This document shows positions 1 to 4,790 of a DNA stretch of 6,212 nt, one piece after another. A program made the translations under genes and the position numbers. The notes below the pieces were generated by a model. The model ran no database searches. It saw only the letters and a program-made list of their open reading frames with translations, and was not told the DNA's origin. Positions within the stretch are counted from its first letter, which is position 1; every line of letters starts with the position of its first letter. This DNA is from Alphaproteobacteria bacterium UBA5343 (lineage in GTDB: Bacteria; Pseudomonadota; Alphaproteobacteria; RF32; UBA5343), in contig DHQH01000012.1 of the NCBI GenBank assembly GCA_002410125.1, positions 2,222-8,433 on the forward strand. The letters are read 5' to 3'.

Positions 1-1127
1 ACCATGGTAAAACAACTTTAACAGCAGCTATAACAAAAGTATTAGCGGAAGCTGGTGGAGCTGAATTCCAAGATTATAATGATATTGATAAAGCACCTGA
101 AGAAAAAGCACGTGGTATTACTATTTCGACAGCTCATGTTGAGTATGAAACAGATAATCGTCACTATGCTCACGTTGACTGTCCTGGTCACGCAGACTAT
201 GTTAAGAACATGATTACTGGTGCGGCACAAATGGATGGAGCTATTTTAGTTGTATCAGCAGCTGATGGTCCAATGCCACAAACAAGAGAACATATCCTAC
301 TTGCAAGACAAGTTGGTGTTCCAGCATTAGCAGTGTTTATGAATAAAGTAGACCAAGTTGATGATGAAGAATTATTAGAATTAGTAGAAATGGAAATTAG
401 AGAATTATTATCATCTTATGATTTCCCAGGTGATGATATTCCTATCGTTGCAGGTTCTGCATTAGCAGCTCTTGAGGGTAAAGATGATGCTATTGGTAAA
501 GAAGCTATTATGAAATTAATGGCAGAAGTTGATAGATATATTCCACAACCAGAAAGACCAAAAGATAAAGCATTTATTATGCCTGTTGAAGATGTATTCT
601 CAATTTCAGGTCGTGGTACAGTTGCTACAGGTAGAGTAGAAGCTGGTGTGATTAAAGTTGGTGAAGAAATTGAAATCGTTGGTTTGAAAGAAACACAAAA
701 AACAACATGTACAGGTGTTGAAATGTTTAGAAAACTTTTAGATCAAGGTGAGGCTGGTGATAATGTTGGTATTCTTCTTCGTGGTACAAAGAGAGAAGAT
801 ATTGAACGTGGTCAAGTGTTGGCGACACCTGGTTCAATTACACCACATACAAAATTTGAATGTGAGTGCTATATTTTAACAAAAGAAGAAGGTGGACGTC
901 ATACTCCTTTCTTCTCAAACTATAGACCACAATTCTATTTCAGAACAACAGATGTAACAGGTTCTATTGAGCTTCCTGAAGGAACAGAAATGGTAATGCC
1001 TGGAGATAACATCAAAATGAATATCGAACTAATTGCTCCTATTGCTATGGATGAAGGTTTAAGATTTGCAATCCGTGAAGGTGGTAGAACTGTTGGTGCC
1101 GGTGTTGTTGCTAAAATTATCAAATAG
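1..1127 (+). CDS. tuf: Elongation factor Tu, 5'-truncated by window edge
   Basis: GTPase that carries aminoacyl-tRNA to the ribosomal A site. The frame is open from base 3 to the TAG at 1125-1127 and gives 374 residues. The first visible residues, HGKTT, are the end of the G1 P-loop (GHVDHGKT), so about 22 residues lie upstream and the full protein would be about 396 aa, normal for the family. Other GTPase motifs are present, numbered from the first visible residue: ARGITI at 36-41 (switch I), DCPGH at 59-63 (G3, with the catalytic His), NKVD at 114-117 (G4) and a GSAL motif (G5). Domains 2 and 3 follow and are complete, ending GAGVVAKIIK. The internal ATG at 210 lies inside the G domain and is not the start. 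The gene sits immediately upstream of tRNA-Trp-secE-nusG, as in many alphaproteobacteria. No T-tract terminator follows, so some readthrough into the tRNA is possible. Confidence 0.98.
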   Translation, partial: HGKTTLTAAITKVLAEAGGAEFQDYNDIDKAPEEKARGITISTAHVEYETDNRHYAHVDCPGHADYVKNMITGAAQMDGAILVVSAADGPMPQTREHILLARQVGVPALAVFMNKVDQVDDEELLELVEMEIRELLSSYDFPGDDIPIVAGSALAALEGKDDAIGKEAIMKLMAEVDRYIPQPERPKDKAFIMPVEDVFSISGRGTVATGRVEAGVIKVGEEIEIVGLKETQKTTCTGVEMFRKLLDQGEAGDNVGILLRGTKREDIERGQVLATPGSITPHTKFECECYILTKEEGGRHTPFFSNYRPQFYFRTTDVTGSIELPEGTEMVMPGDNIKMNIELIAPIAMDEGLRFAIREGGRTVGAGVVAKIIK

Positions 1128-1142
1128 TTGGTGATTTAATAC

Positions 1143-1185
1143 AACAATATTTATATTGTTAGGGTCGTAGTGAGGCTGCGACCCT
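1143..1185 (+). other. Two adjacent hairpins after tuf
   Basis: AACAATAT (1143-1150) pairs with ATATTGTT (1153-1160). Directly after it AGGGTCGTAG (1161-1170) pairs with CTGCGACCCT (1176-1185) around the loop TGAGG, with a single T-G wobble. The second stem is GC-rich compared with its surroundings. No T-run follows directly (the next T-run is at 1213-1220), so this does not look like an ordinary intrinsic terminator. It may protect the tuf mRNA 3' end or mark a processing site between the tuf mRNA and the tRNA. The hairpins are seen directly; the role is inferred. Confidence 0.55.
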
Positions 1186-1213
1186 TGACAATTAAGTAAG
1201 ATATTATTATGGT
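1185..1213 (+). promoter_or_regulatory. Probable promoter for tRNA-Trp-secE-nusG
   Basis: A perfect -35 TTGACA at 1185-1190 is followed after 17 bases by TATGGT at 1208-1213, a 4/6 match to TATAAT. Initiation would fall near 1220, a few bases before the tRNA 5' end at 1227. The first T of the -35 box is also the last base of the preceding GC-rich hairpin. The -10 is imperfect, so the assignment is moderate. Confidence 0.45.
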
Positions 1214-1226
1214 TTTTTTTAATTAT

Positions 1227-1302
1227 AGGGGTGTAGCTCAATTGGTAGAGCATCGGTCTCCAAAACCGAGGGCTACGGGTTCGATTCCTGTCACCCCTGC
1301 CA
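1227..1302 (+). tRNA. tRNA-Trp (anticodon CCA)
   Basis: A complete 76-nt cloverleaf. The acceptor stem AGGGGTG (1227-1233) pairs with CACCCCT (1292-1298), followed by discriminator G1299 and an encoded CCA at 1300-1302. The D stem is GCTC/GAGC (1236-1239/1248-1251). The anticodon stem is TCGGT/ACCGA (1253-1257/1265-1269) with loop CTCCAAA, placing anticodon CCA at 1260-1262. The T arm contains TTCGATT. The anticodon reads UGG, and TGG codons occur in secE, nusG and rplL. A tRNA-Trp gene before secE is the usual arrangement in alphaproteobacteria. Confidence 0.98.
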
Positions 1303-1566
1303 GTTATAAATGATTTTATTGTAAAAGTAAGATTATTTTTTTATTATTTTGAGTTATATTATCGTTAGAACTTGTCCGAAATACTACCGGTATTACGAAC
1401 AAAACCTGCCTAAATATAAAACAAAATAATTCAAAAATTAAAACATATTTTACACTAAAATCATTTATTTGAAGTGTTTAGTGCTATGTAGCAAATTCAC
1501 TTCTTAGAAACAATCTTAAGATAGTGTTTTAGAAAATTTTATGTAAATTAAAACGGAAATAGGCTT
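1303..1566 (+). other. Long untranslated spacer before secE with two hairpins
   Basis: These 264 bases contain no credible gene. Hairpin 1 pairs 1372-1384 with 1390-1402 around the loop TACCG: 11 of 13 positions pair, and the inner arm AATAC/GTATT is perfect. Hairpin 2 pairs GAAGTG (1471-1476) with CACTTC (1498-1503), with TTT/AAA and GCT/AGC pairing inside it. Neither is followed by a T-run, so they look like 5' leader structures of secE-nusG mRNA released after tRNA processing rather than terminators. A T-run at 1335-1342 lacks a solid stem in front of it. No clear promoter was found. Confidence 0.4.
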
Positions 1567-1764
1567 ATGACAAAAACAAATCCAAGTCAATTTATGAGAC
1601 AAGTAAAACAAGAAGTTAAAAAAGTTACTTGGCCAACAAGAAAAGAAACTACAATGTCTGCTGTAATGGTGATTATTCTAACTGCATTGGCATCATGCTT
1701 TTTCTTCTTTGTAGATGTGATCTTTAGTTGGGTCGTTCAGCTTATATTCGGTATTGGAGGTTAG
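1567..1764 (+). CDS. secE: Preprotein translocase subunit SecE
   Basis: Inner-membrane subunit that stabilises SecY in the SecYEG channel. The protein is 65 aa, the short form with one transmembrane segment usual in alphaproteobacteria. An amphipathic, basic N-terminal part (NPSQFMRQVKQEVKKV, residues 5-20) leads into the family motif WPTRKET at 22-28. A hydrophobic span at about 31-61, rich in Phe, Val and Ile, is the membrane anchor. The start is the ATG at 1567; the ribosome-binding site is weak (CGGAA at 1554-1558, and AGG at 1561-1563 too close to help). The stop TAG at 1762-1764 lies four bases before the nusG ATG, so the two genes are surely cotranscribed. The secE-nusG pairing is nearly universal in bacteria. 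Confidence 0.96.
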   Translation: MTKTNPSQFMRQVKQEVKKVTWPTRKETTMSAVMVIILTALASCFFFFVDVIFSWVVQLIFGIGG

Positions 1765-1768
1765 TTAG

Positions 1769-2302
1769 ATGGCAGCTCGTTGGTATGTTGTTCATGTATA
1801 TTCAGGTTCTGAGAAAAAAGTAGCAGAATCTATCAAAGAACAAGCAGTAATGAAAAAATTAGAAGAAAAAATTAACGAAGTGCTTGTTCCAACAGAAGAA
1901 GTAGTTGAAGTTAAAAAAGGGCAAAAAGTAAGCTCTGAGAAAAAATTCTTCCCAGGATATATCCTTGTTAATATGGAAATGTCTGATGAAAGTTGGCACC
2001 TAGTTAAAAATACTCCAAAAGTTACAGGTTTCTTGGGAAATAAAGGTAAGCCAATCCCTATCACAGAAAAAGAAGCTCAAACAATTATTAAACAAATTGA
2101 GCAAGGTATTGATAGACCTAAGTCAGCCATTACATTTGAAATTGGTGAAAATGTAAAAGTTATTGATGGTCCATTTGCAACATTTAATGGTCTAGTAGAA
2201 GAAGTAGACTCCGAAAAAGAAAGAGTAAAAGTTTCAGTTTCTATTTTCGGTCGTGCGACACCGGTGGAGTTGGAATATTCTCAGGTTGAAAAACTTGGAT
2301 AA
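1769..2302 (+). CDS. nusG: Transcription termination/antitermination factor NusG
   Basis: General elongation factor that binds RNA polymerase through its N-terminal domain and Rho or ribosomal protein S10 through its C-terminal KOW domain. It is 177 aa, normal length. The NGN domain opens with ARWYVVHVYSGSEKKV and contains the signature FFPGYI at 60-65 and the segment VKNTPKVTGFLG at 79-90. The linker is followed by the KOW domain from about residue 123 (GENVKVIDGPFATFNG and so on). The start is the ATG at 1769 behind a strong GGAGG at 1756-1760, 8 bases away and inside the last codons of secE, which favours translational coupling. The TAA stop at 2300-2302 is also the first position of the conserved structured element, and a terminator follows at 2488-2517. 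Confidence 0.98.
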   Translation: MAARWYVVHVYSGSEKKVAESIKEQAVMKKLEEKINEVLVPTEEVVEVKKGQKVSSEKKFFPGYILVNMEMSDESWHLVKNTPKVTGFLGNKGKPIPITEKEAQTIIKQIEQGIDRPKSAITFEIGENVKVIDGPFATFNGLVEEVDSEKERVKVSVSIFGRATPVELEYSQVEKLG

Positions 2303-2405
2303 TCTTCTTCTTTTGCACGATTAATCGTAAATTTTCAAAATAAGCCAAAACTCACTTAGTAAGTTGCTAAGTTCAAGTTTTGGCTTTTCTTAATTTATTT
2401 CTACT
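2303..2405 (+). other. Candidate structured RNA element, copy A (after nusG)
   Basis: Starts directly after the nusG stop. A pyrimidine-rich 5' flank leads to ATTAATCGTAA (2320-2330). The proposed fold has three helices. P1 is GTAAATT (2327-2333) with AATTTAT (2392-2398). P2 is AAGCCAAAACT (2342-2352) with AGTTTTGGCTT (2376-2386), 11 perfect pairs. A 1/3-nt internal loop (C / TCA) follows, then P3 ACTTAG (2354-2359) with CTAAGT (2367-2372), capped by the 7-nt loop TAAGTTG. The 3' flank ends TTCTACT. A second copy follows rplA at 4393-4494 with the same layout and loop but different, compensated stem pairs. The element has no T-run of its own, so it is not a simple terminator. Function unknown. 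Confidence 0.6.
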
Positions 2406-2487
2406 CGCACAAAATCCTTCATATTACATTCTTTATAGCTAAAAAGGTAAGGTTAGAAAAATAACGAAATTATATAGAAGAATTTAG

Positions 2488-2517
2488 AAAGTCTGCTCAA
2501 TTGAGTGGGCTTTTTTT
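2488..2517 (+). terminator. Intrinsic terminator of the secE-nusG unit
   Basis: GTCTGCTC (2491-2498) pairs with GAGTGGGC (2503-2510) around the loop AATT, extended by AAA/TTT and followed by seven Ts. Three of the pairs are G-U in RNA, so the hairpin is stable only in the + transcript. Confidence 0.82.
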
Positions 2518-2645
2518 ATATTTTCTTGTTTGGTAATTTTGTCTAAAACTGATGTATTGATTGCTAATTACTTATTATTTATCTTATTACTTGCAGATAA
2601 TTTATAGGTATATATTTAGATAAAAATTAATATAAATAAAAAATT

Positions 2646-2924
2646 ATGAGTAAATTAGATGATAATAAAGTGCGTTTTTTAGGGTATATCTCAGATTTTA
2701 CATTTGTAGAATATACTGATGATAATGGTATACATCTAAAATTTCCTGCAGAAGGTTCTAAAGCTCACCTCGTTAACTTAGTGTTTGGGTTAACCCATTT
2801 TTCTATAGAGTTTGATAATGTGAGTGGTGAAGGTGGTGAATATATAAGAGTTTCTGGTGAAAAAAATATCCAAAAATTAAAAAAATTGTTGGATATTATA
2901 GATTTTCTAAAAAGAAAATACTAA
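2646..2924 (+). CDS. Unrecognised 92-aa protein between nusG and rplK
   Basis: I do not recognise this protein. It has 92 residues, no signal peptide and no membrane segment. The pattern suggests a small soluble alpha/beta protein. Strand-like stretches lie at about 8-34 (KVRFLGYISDFTFVEYTDD), at 40-57 and around 65-70 after a glycine/acid turn, GEGGEY (61-66). A basic amphipathic helix runs from about 73 to 92 (KNIQKLKKLLDIIDFLKRKY). The ATG at 2646 is the only sensible start because an in-frame TAA lies at 2637-2639. There is no recognisable Shine-Dalgarno, unlike the neighbouring ribosomal genes. It sits between the nusG terminator (2488-2517) and its own terminator (2928-2962), so it is a single-gene unit. 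A weak promoter candidate is TTGATT (2557-2562) with TATCTT (2580-2585). The dedicated terminator argues that it is a real gene. Confidence 0.6.
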   Translation: MSKLDDNKVRFLGYISDFTFVEYTDDNGIHLKFPAEGSKAHLVNLVFGLTHFSIEFDNVSGEGGEYIRVSGEKNIQKLKKLLDIIDFLKRKY

Positions 2925-2927
2925 AAT

Positions 2928-2962
2928 AAAAAAGATGGTTGGGTTTCTGACCGTCTTTTTTT
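2928..2962 (+). terminator. Intrinsic terminator of the 92-aa gene
   Basis: AAAAAAGATGGTT (2928-2940) pairs with GACCGTC plus the T-run (2949-2961) around an 8-nt loop, four bases after the stop codon. The stem contains T-G wobbles at 2936/2953 and 2940/2949. Confidence 0.85.
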
Positions 2963-2970
2963 GTTTTAAA

Positions 2971-3120
2971 TTGAATTGCTGAAGCAATAGAACTGGATCC
3001 CCGAGCAGAGCTCGAGGATGACAGGGAAAAGATGAAATTGCTACTGTTTAAAACCCTCGCAATGACAGGTGAGAGGAGACAAAGTTACTTTGAAAATTAA
3101 ATATTTTCTCGCAATGACGG
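2971..3120. repeat. Cluster of dispersed-repeat remnants
   Basis: This noncoding stretch is visibly more GC-rich than its surroundings. It holds ATTGCT-GA-AGCAAT (2975-2988), then a 10-position inverted repeat ATCCCCGAGC/GCTCGAGGAT (2997-3006/3010-3019, one C/A mismatch, loop AGA) inside the context CTGGATCC...GGATGACA. Two direct copies of CTCGCAATGAC follow at 3056-3066 and 3108-3118. GGATCCC...GGGATGACA palindromes and GTCATTGCGAG units are known as high-copy intergenic repeats in several alphaproteobacterial genomes. This looks like a degraded compound copy. Copy number in this genome cannot be seen from the window. Confidence 0.65.
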
Positions 3121-3137
3121 TGATGTATAAAAAAATG

Positions 3138-3165
3138 TTGCAAAACGGAATCTTTTGTATATACT
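3138..3165 (+). promoter_or_regulatory. Promoter of rplK-rplA
   Basis: TTGCAA (3138-3143) and TATACT (3160-3165) are separated by 16 bases; the -10 matches 5/6. Initiation would fall near 3172, at the start of the leader hairpin. It lies downstream of the 92-aa gene's terminator, so rplKA has its own transcription start. Confidence 0.6.
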
Positions 3166-3170
3166 GCAGT

Positions 3171-3193
3171 TCACAATTCGTAGAGGATTGTGA
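3171..3193 (+). other. 5' leader hairpin of rplK mRNA
   Basis: TCACAATTC (3171-3179) pairs with GGATTGTGA (3185-3193) around the loop GTAGA, with one T-G pair. It sits at the predicted mRNA 5' end, where it could protect the transcript. No T-run follows. Confidence 0.5.
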
Positions 3194-3202
3194 TTAAACT
3201 TA

Positions 3203-3233
3203 ATGTGGGAGACTAGCCATAGTCGGACCACAT
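3203..3233 (+). promoter_or_regulatory. L1-binding translational operator upstream of rplK
   Basis: ATGTGG (3203-3208) pairs with CCACAT (3228-3233). An asymmetric internal loop (GA / GGA) follows, then GACT (3211-3214) paired with AGTC (3221-3224), capped by AGCCAT. The string GTGGGAGAC...GTCGG...CCAC resembles the L1-stalk site of 23S rRNA (GTGGGAG...CGG...CCAC). Ribosomal protein L1 is known to repress L11-L1 synthesis by binding such a mimic in the leader. The site ends about 9 bases before the Shine-Dalgarno AAGGA at 3243-3247, well placed to block initiation. The structure is seen; the regulation is inferred from the family. Confidence 0.75.
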
Positions 3234-3253
3234 CCAACTGAAAAGGAAATAAA

Positions 3254-3691
3254 ATGGCAAAAGGAAATAAAAAAATAGCTGGTTATATCAAGCTTCAAAT
3301 CGAAGCTGGTAAAGCTAACCCTTCACCTCCAGTAGGTCCTGCTTTAGGTCAAAAAGGTCTAAACATTATGGAATTCTGTAAGGCTTTTAATGCAGAAACT
3401 CAAAAAATGGATGCTGGTATGATCATTCCTGTAGTTATTACAGCTTATGAAGATAGAACATTCTCGTTTGTAACAAAATTACCTCCAGTTGCTTATTATC
3501 TTAAAAAAGCAGCTAACATCAAAAAAGGTTCTGGTGTTCCAAATAAAGATAAAGTTGCTACAATTACAGAAGCTCAAGTTAAAGAAATCGCTGAAGCAAA
3601 AATGCCTGACCTTAATTGTTCTACAGTTGAATCTGCTATGAATATGGTTAAAGGGCAATGTGTTTCAATGGGTATTACGGTAGAAGGATAA
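3254..3691 (+). CDS. rplK: 50S ribosomal protein L11
   Basis: Binds 23S rRNA at the GTPase-associated centre, together with the L10-L7/L12 stalk, and helps couple factor GTPase activity to the ribosome. It is 145 aa (usual about 142). The N-terminal domain has the conserved Pro-rich PSPPVGPALGQKG at 23-35, the region that with rRNA forms the thiostrepton pocket. The C-terminal rRNA-binding domain starts at about residue 75 and includes KKAANIKKGSG at 84-94. The start is the ATG at 3254, 6 bases after AAGGA. It lies 20 bases downstream of the L1-type operator. The stop at 3689-3691 is five bases before rplA, and the rplA Shine-Dalgarno GAAGGA (3683-3688) is inside the last rplK codons, so translation of the two is probably coupled. 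Confidence 0.98.
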   Translation: MAKGNKKIAGYIKLQIEAGKANPSPPVGPALGQKGLNIMEFCKAFNAETQKMDAGMIIPVVITAYEDRTFSFVTKLPPVAYYLKKAANIKKGSGVPNKDKVATITEAQVKEIAEAKMPDLNCSTVESAMNMVKGQCVSMGITVEG

Positions 3692-3696
3692 GATAA

Positions 3697-4392
3697 ATGG
3701 CTATAAAAGGTAAAAGAATTAAAAATTCATATTCTTCTTTCGATAGAGAAAACCTATATTCTTTAGAAGAAGCTGTGAAATTAGTCGCAGAAAATGCAAA
3801 AGCTAAATTTGATGAAACAATTGAAGTTTCTATGAATTTAGGTGTTGATCCAAAACATGCTGACCAATTGGTTAGAGGTGTTTGTCAACTTCCAAATGGT
3901 AATGGTAAAACAGTTAGAGTTGCTGTATTTGCAAAAGGTGATAAAGCTGATGAAGCAAAAGCAGCCGGTGCAGATATCGTTGGTGATGAAGACTTAATGA
4001 ATGCTATTCTTGGTGGTAAACTTGACTTTGATAGATGTATCGCAACTCCAGATATGATGGGTGTTGTTGGTCGTGTTGCTAGAGTTTTAGGTCCAAAAGG
4101 CATGATGCCAAACCCAAAACTTGGAACTGTTACAGCTGATGTTAAAACAGCTATTAGCAACGCAAAAGCAGGTGAAGTTCAATATCGTGTAGAAAAAAAT
4201 GGTATCGTTCATGCTGGTATTGGTAAAGCTAGCTTTGGTGAAGAGAAAATCTTAGAAAATGCTAAAGTTTTCATTTCACAAATCATAAAAGCAAAACCAA
4301 CTGGTGTTAAAGGTACTTACTTACAAAGAATCGCTCTTAGTTCTACTATGGGTGTTGGTGTTAAGGTAAGCCTTTCTAGTGTTGATTCTTAA
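3697..4392 (+). CDS. rplA: 50S ribosomal protein L1
   Basis: Binds the mobile L1 stalk of 23S rRNA, takes part in release of deacylated tRNA from the E site and acts as translational repressor of its own operon. It is 231 aa, normal length. Two-domain layout: domain I is formed by the N- and C-terminal parts, and domain II by roughly residues 70-158. The family signature around DMMGVVGRVARVLGPKGM (119-136) with PNPK at 139-142 is intact. The T217-M218-G219 triad, known from Thermus L1 to contact RNA, is present in STMGVGVKV. The start is the ATG at 3697, with GAAGGA 8 bases upstream. The TAA stop opens the second copy of the structured element, and two terminators follow, so rplKA does not run on into rplJ as one transcript. 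Confidence 0.98.
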   Translation: MAIKGKRIKNSYSSFDRENLYSLEEAVKLVAENAKAKFDETIEVSMNLGVDPKHADQLVRGVCQLPNGNGKTVRVAVFAKGDKADEAKAAGADIVGDEDLMNAILGGKLDFDRCIATPDMMGVVGRVARVLGPKGMMPNPKLGTVTADVKTAISNAKAGEVQYRVEKNGIVHAGIGKASFGEEKILENAKVFISQIIKAKPTGVKGTYLQRIALSSTMGVGVKVSLSSVDS

Positions 4393-4494
4393 TCTTCGTC
4401 TTTTTCCTCATTAATCGTAATTTTGCGAATAATGAAAAATTCATGTAGTAAAGTGCTACACTAGAATTTTTAATTTTCTTAAATTACTTCTACT
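4393..4494 (+). other. Candidate structured RNA element, copy B (after rplA)
   Basis: Begins directly after the rplA stop, exactly as copy A does after nusG. Counting from the TAA, 26 of the first 31 bases are identical to copy A, including ATTAATCGTAA at 4410-4420. The fold is the same. P1 is GTAATTT (4417-4423) with AAATTAC (4481-4487). P2 is AAAAATTC (4435-4442) with GAATTTTT (4464-4471). A 1/3-nt internal loop (A / CTA) follows, then P3 TGTAG (4444-4448) with CTACA (4456-4460) and the 7-nt loop TAAAGTG. The 3' flank TTCTTAA...TTCTACT matches copy A. Total length from the stop codon is 105 bases, against 106 in copy A, although most stem bases differ. Confidence 0.6.
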
Positions 4495-4513
4495 GAGAAA
4501 AAATTCATCAGAT

Positions 4514-4625
4514 TATTAGATGTTTACAAAAAAAAGTCTTTGGAAATTTTCAGGGGCTTTTTTTGTGTCTAGCATCTATCTCTTATGATACAACAGAACT
4601 GGTGCTATTAAGTATTAGATGTTTA
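4514..4625 (+). repeat. 13-base direct repeat preceding two terminators
   Basis: TATTAGATGTTTA occurs exactly at 4514-4526 and 4613-4625, 99 bases apart. Each copy is followed within about 30 bases by a hairpin whose 3' arm contains TCAGGGG and ends in a T-run. This suggests duplication of a terminator module. Between the copies, TAGCATC (4570-4576) can pair with GGTGCTA (4601-4607), with TATC/GATA (4577-4580/4587-4590) inside. Confidence 0.5.
4531..4564 (+). terminator. First intrinsic terminator after rplA
   Basis: AAAGTCTTTG (4533-4542) pairs with CAGGGGCTTT (4551-4560) with four consecutive-region G-U pairs, followed by Ts through 4564. It is wobble-rich, and therefore specific to the + transcript. 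Confidence 0.75.
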
Positions 4626-4632
4626 TAAAATT

Positions 4633-4665
4633 ACTCCTCTTGAGAAATCAGGGGAGTTTTTTTTT
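4633..4665 (+). terminator. Second intrinsic terminator after rplA
   Basis: ACTCCTCT (4633-4640) pairs with AGGGGAGT (4650-4657). One bulged T (4641) and the pair GA/TC follow, closed by a GAAA tetraloop and nine Ts at 4657-4665. This is the strongest terminator in the window. It isolates rplKA from the 121-aa gene. Confidence 0.88.
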
Positions 4666-4671
4666 ATGGGT

Positions 4672-4751
4672 TTGACAGCTTTATTTGATGGGATTAACAT
4701 ATTAGTTAATTACCGTATTATTATGTGGTAATGTATCATTTAGAGTATAAT
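4672..4751 (+). promoter_or_regulatory. Promoter region with two dyads before the 121-aa gene
   Basis: TTGACA (4672-4677) is followed after 17 bases by TAACAT (4695-4700, 4/6). A perfect TATAAT at 4746-4751 lacks a good -35. Two inverted repeats lie here: ATTAAC (4693-4698) with GTTAAT (4705-4710), covering the first -10, and ATTACC (4709-4714) with GGTAAT (4727-4732), lying over the -35 position of the second -10. This layout fits repressor operators, but no regulator is known. A+T richness raises the chance of accidental dyads. Confidence 0.4.
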
Positions 4752-4790
4752 AGAATTCACTAAAATATTAATCTTTAAAAATTTCGAGAT

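Noticed and set aside
42..230. Antisense open frame over tuf
   Set aside because: It lies opposite the conserved EF-Tu G domain and has no family features; it is a shadow of the coding strand. The same applies to the antisense frames at 935-1123, 1059-1253, 1792-2064 and 3885-4160.
1314..1342. Possible terminator after tRNA-Trp (TTTTA-TTG-TAAAA followed at distance by a T-run)
   Set aside because: The stem is five A-T pairs and the T-run is separated from it, and secE-nusG needs transcription from upstream. Too weak to call.
2318..2329. Perfect 12-base palindrome ACGATTAATCGT in copy A of the element, as a possible operator
   Set aside because: Copy B keeps ATTAATCGTAA but not the left half, so the palindrome is not the conserved part.
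2985..3118. CRISPR-like or tandem repeat array
   Set aside because: Only two copies of an 11-base unit with no regular spacing; they fit a degraded dispersed repeat instead.
4570..4607. Separate regulatory hairpin TAGCATC/GGTGCTA between the two terminators
   Set aside because: Seven pairs with a large irregular interior and overlap with a likely repeat fragment; noted in the direct-repeat entry but not called on its own.
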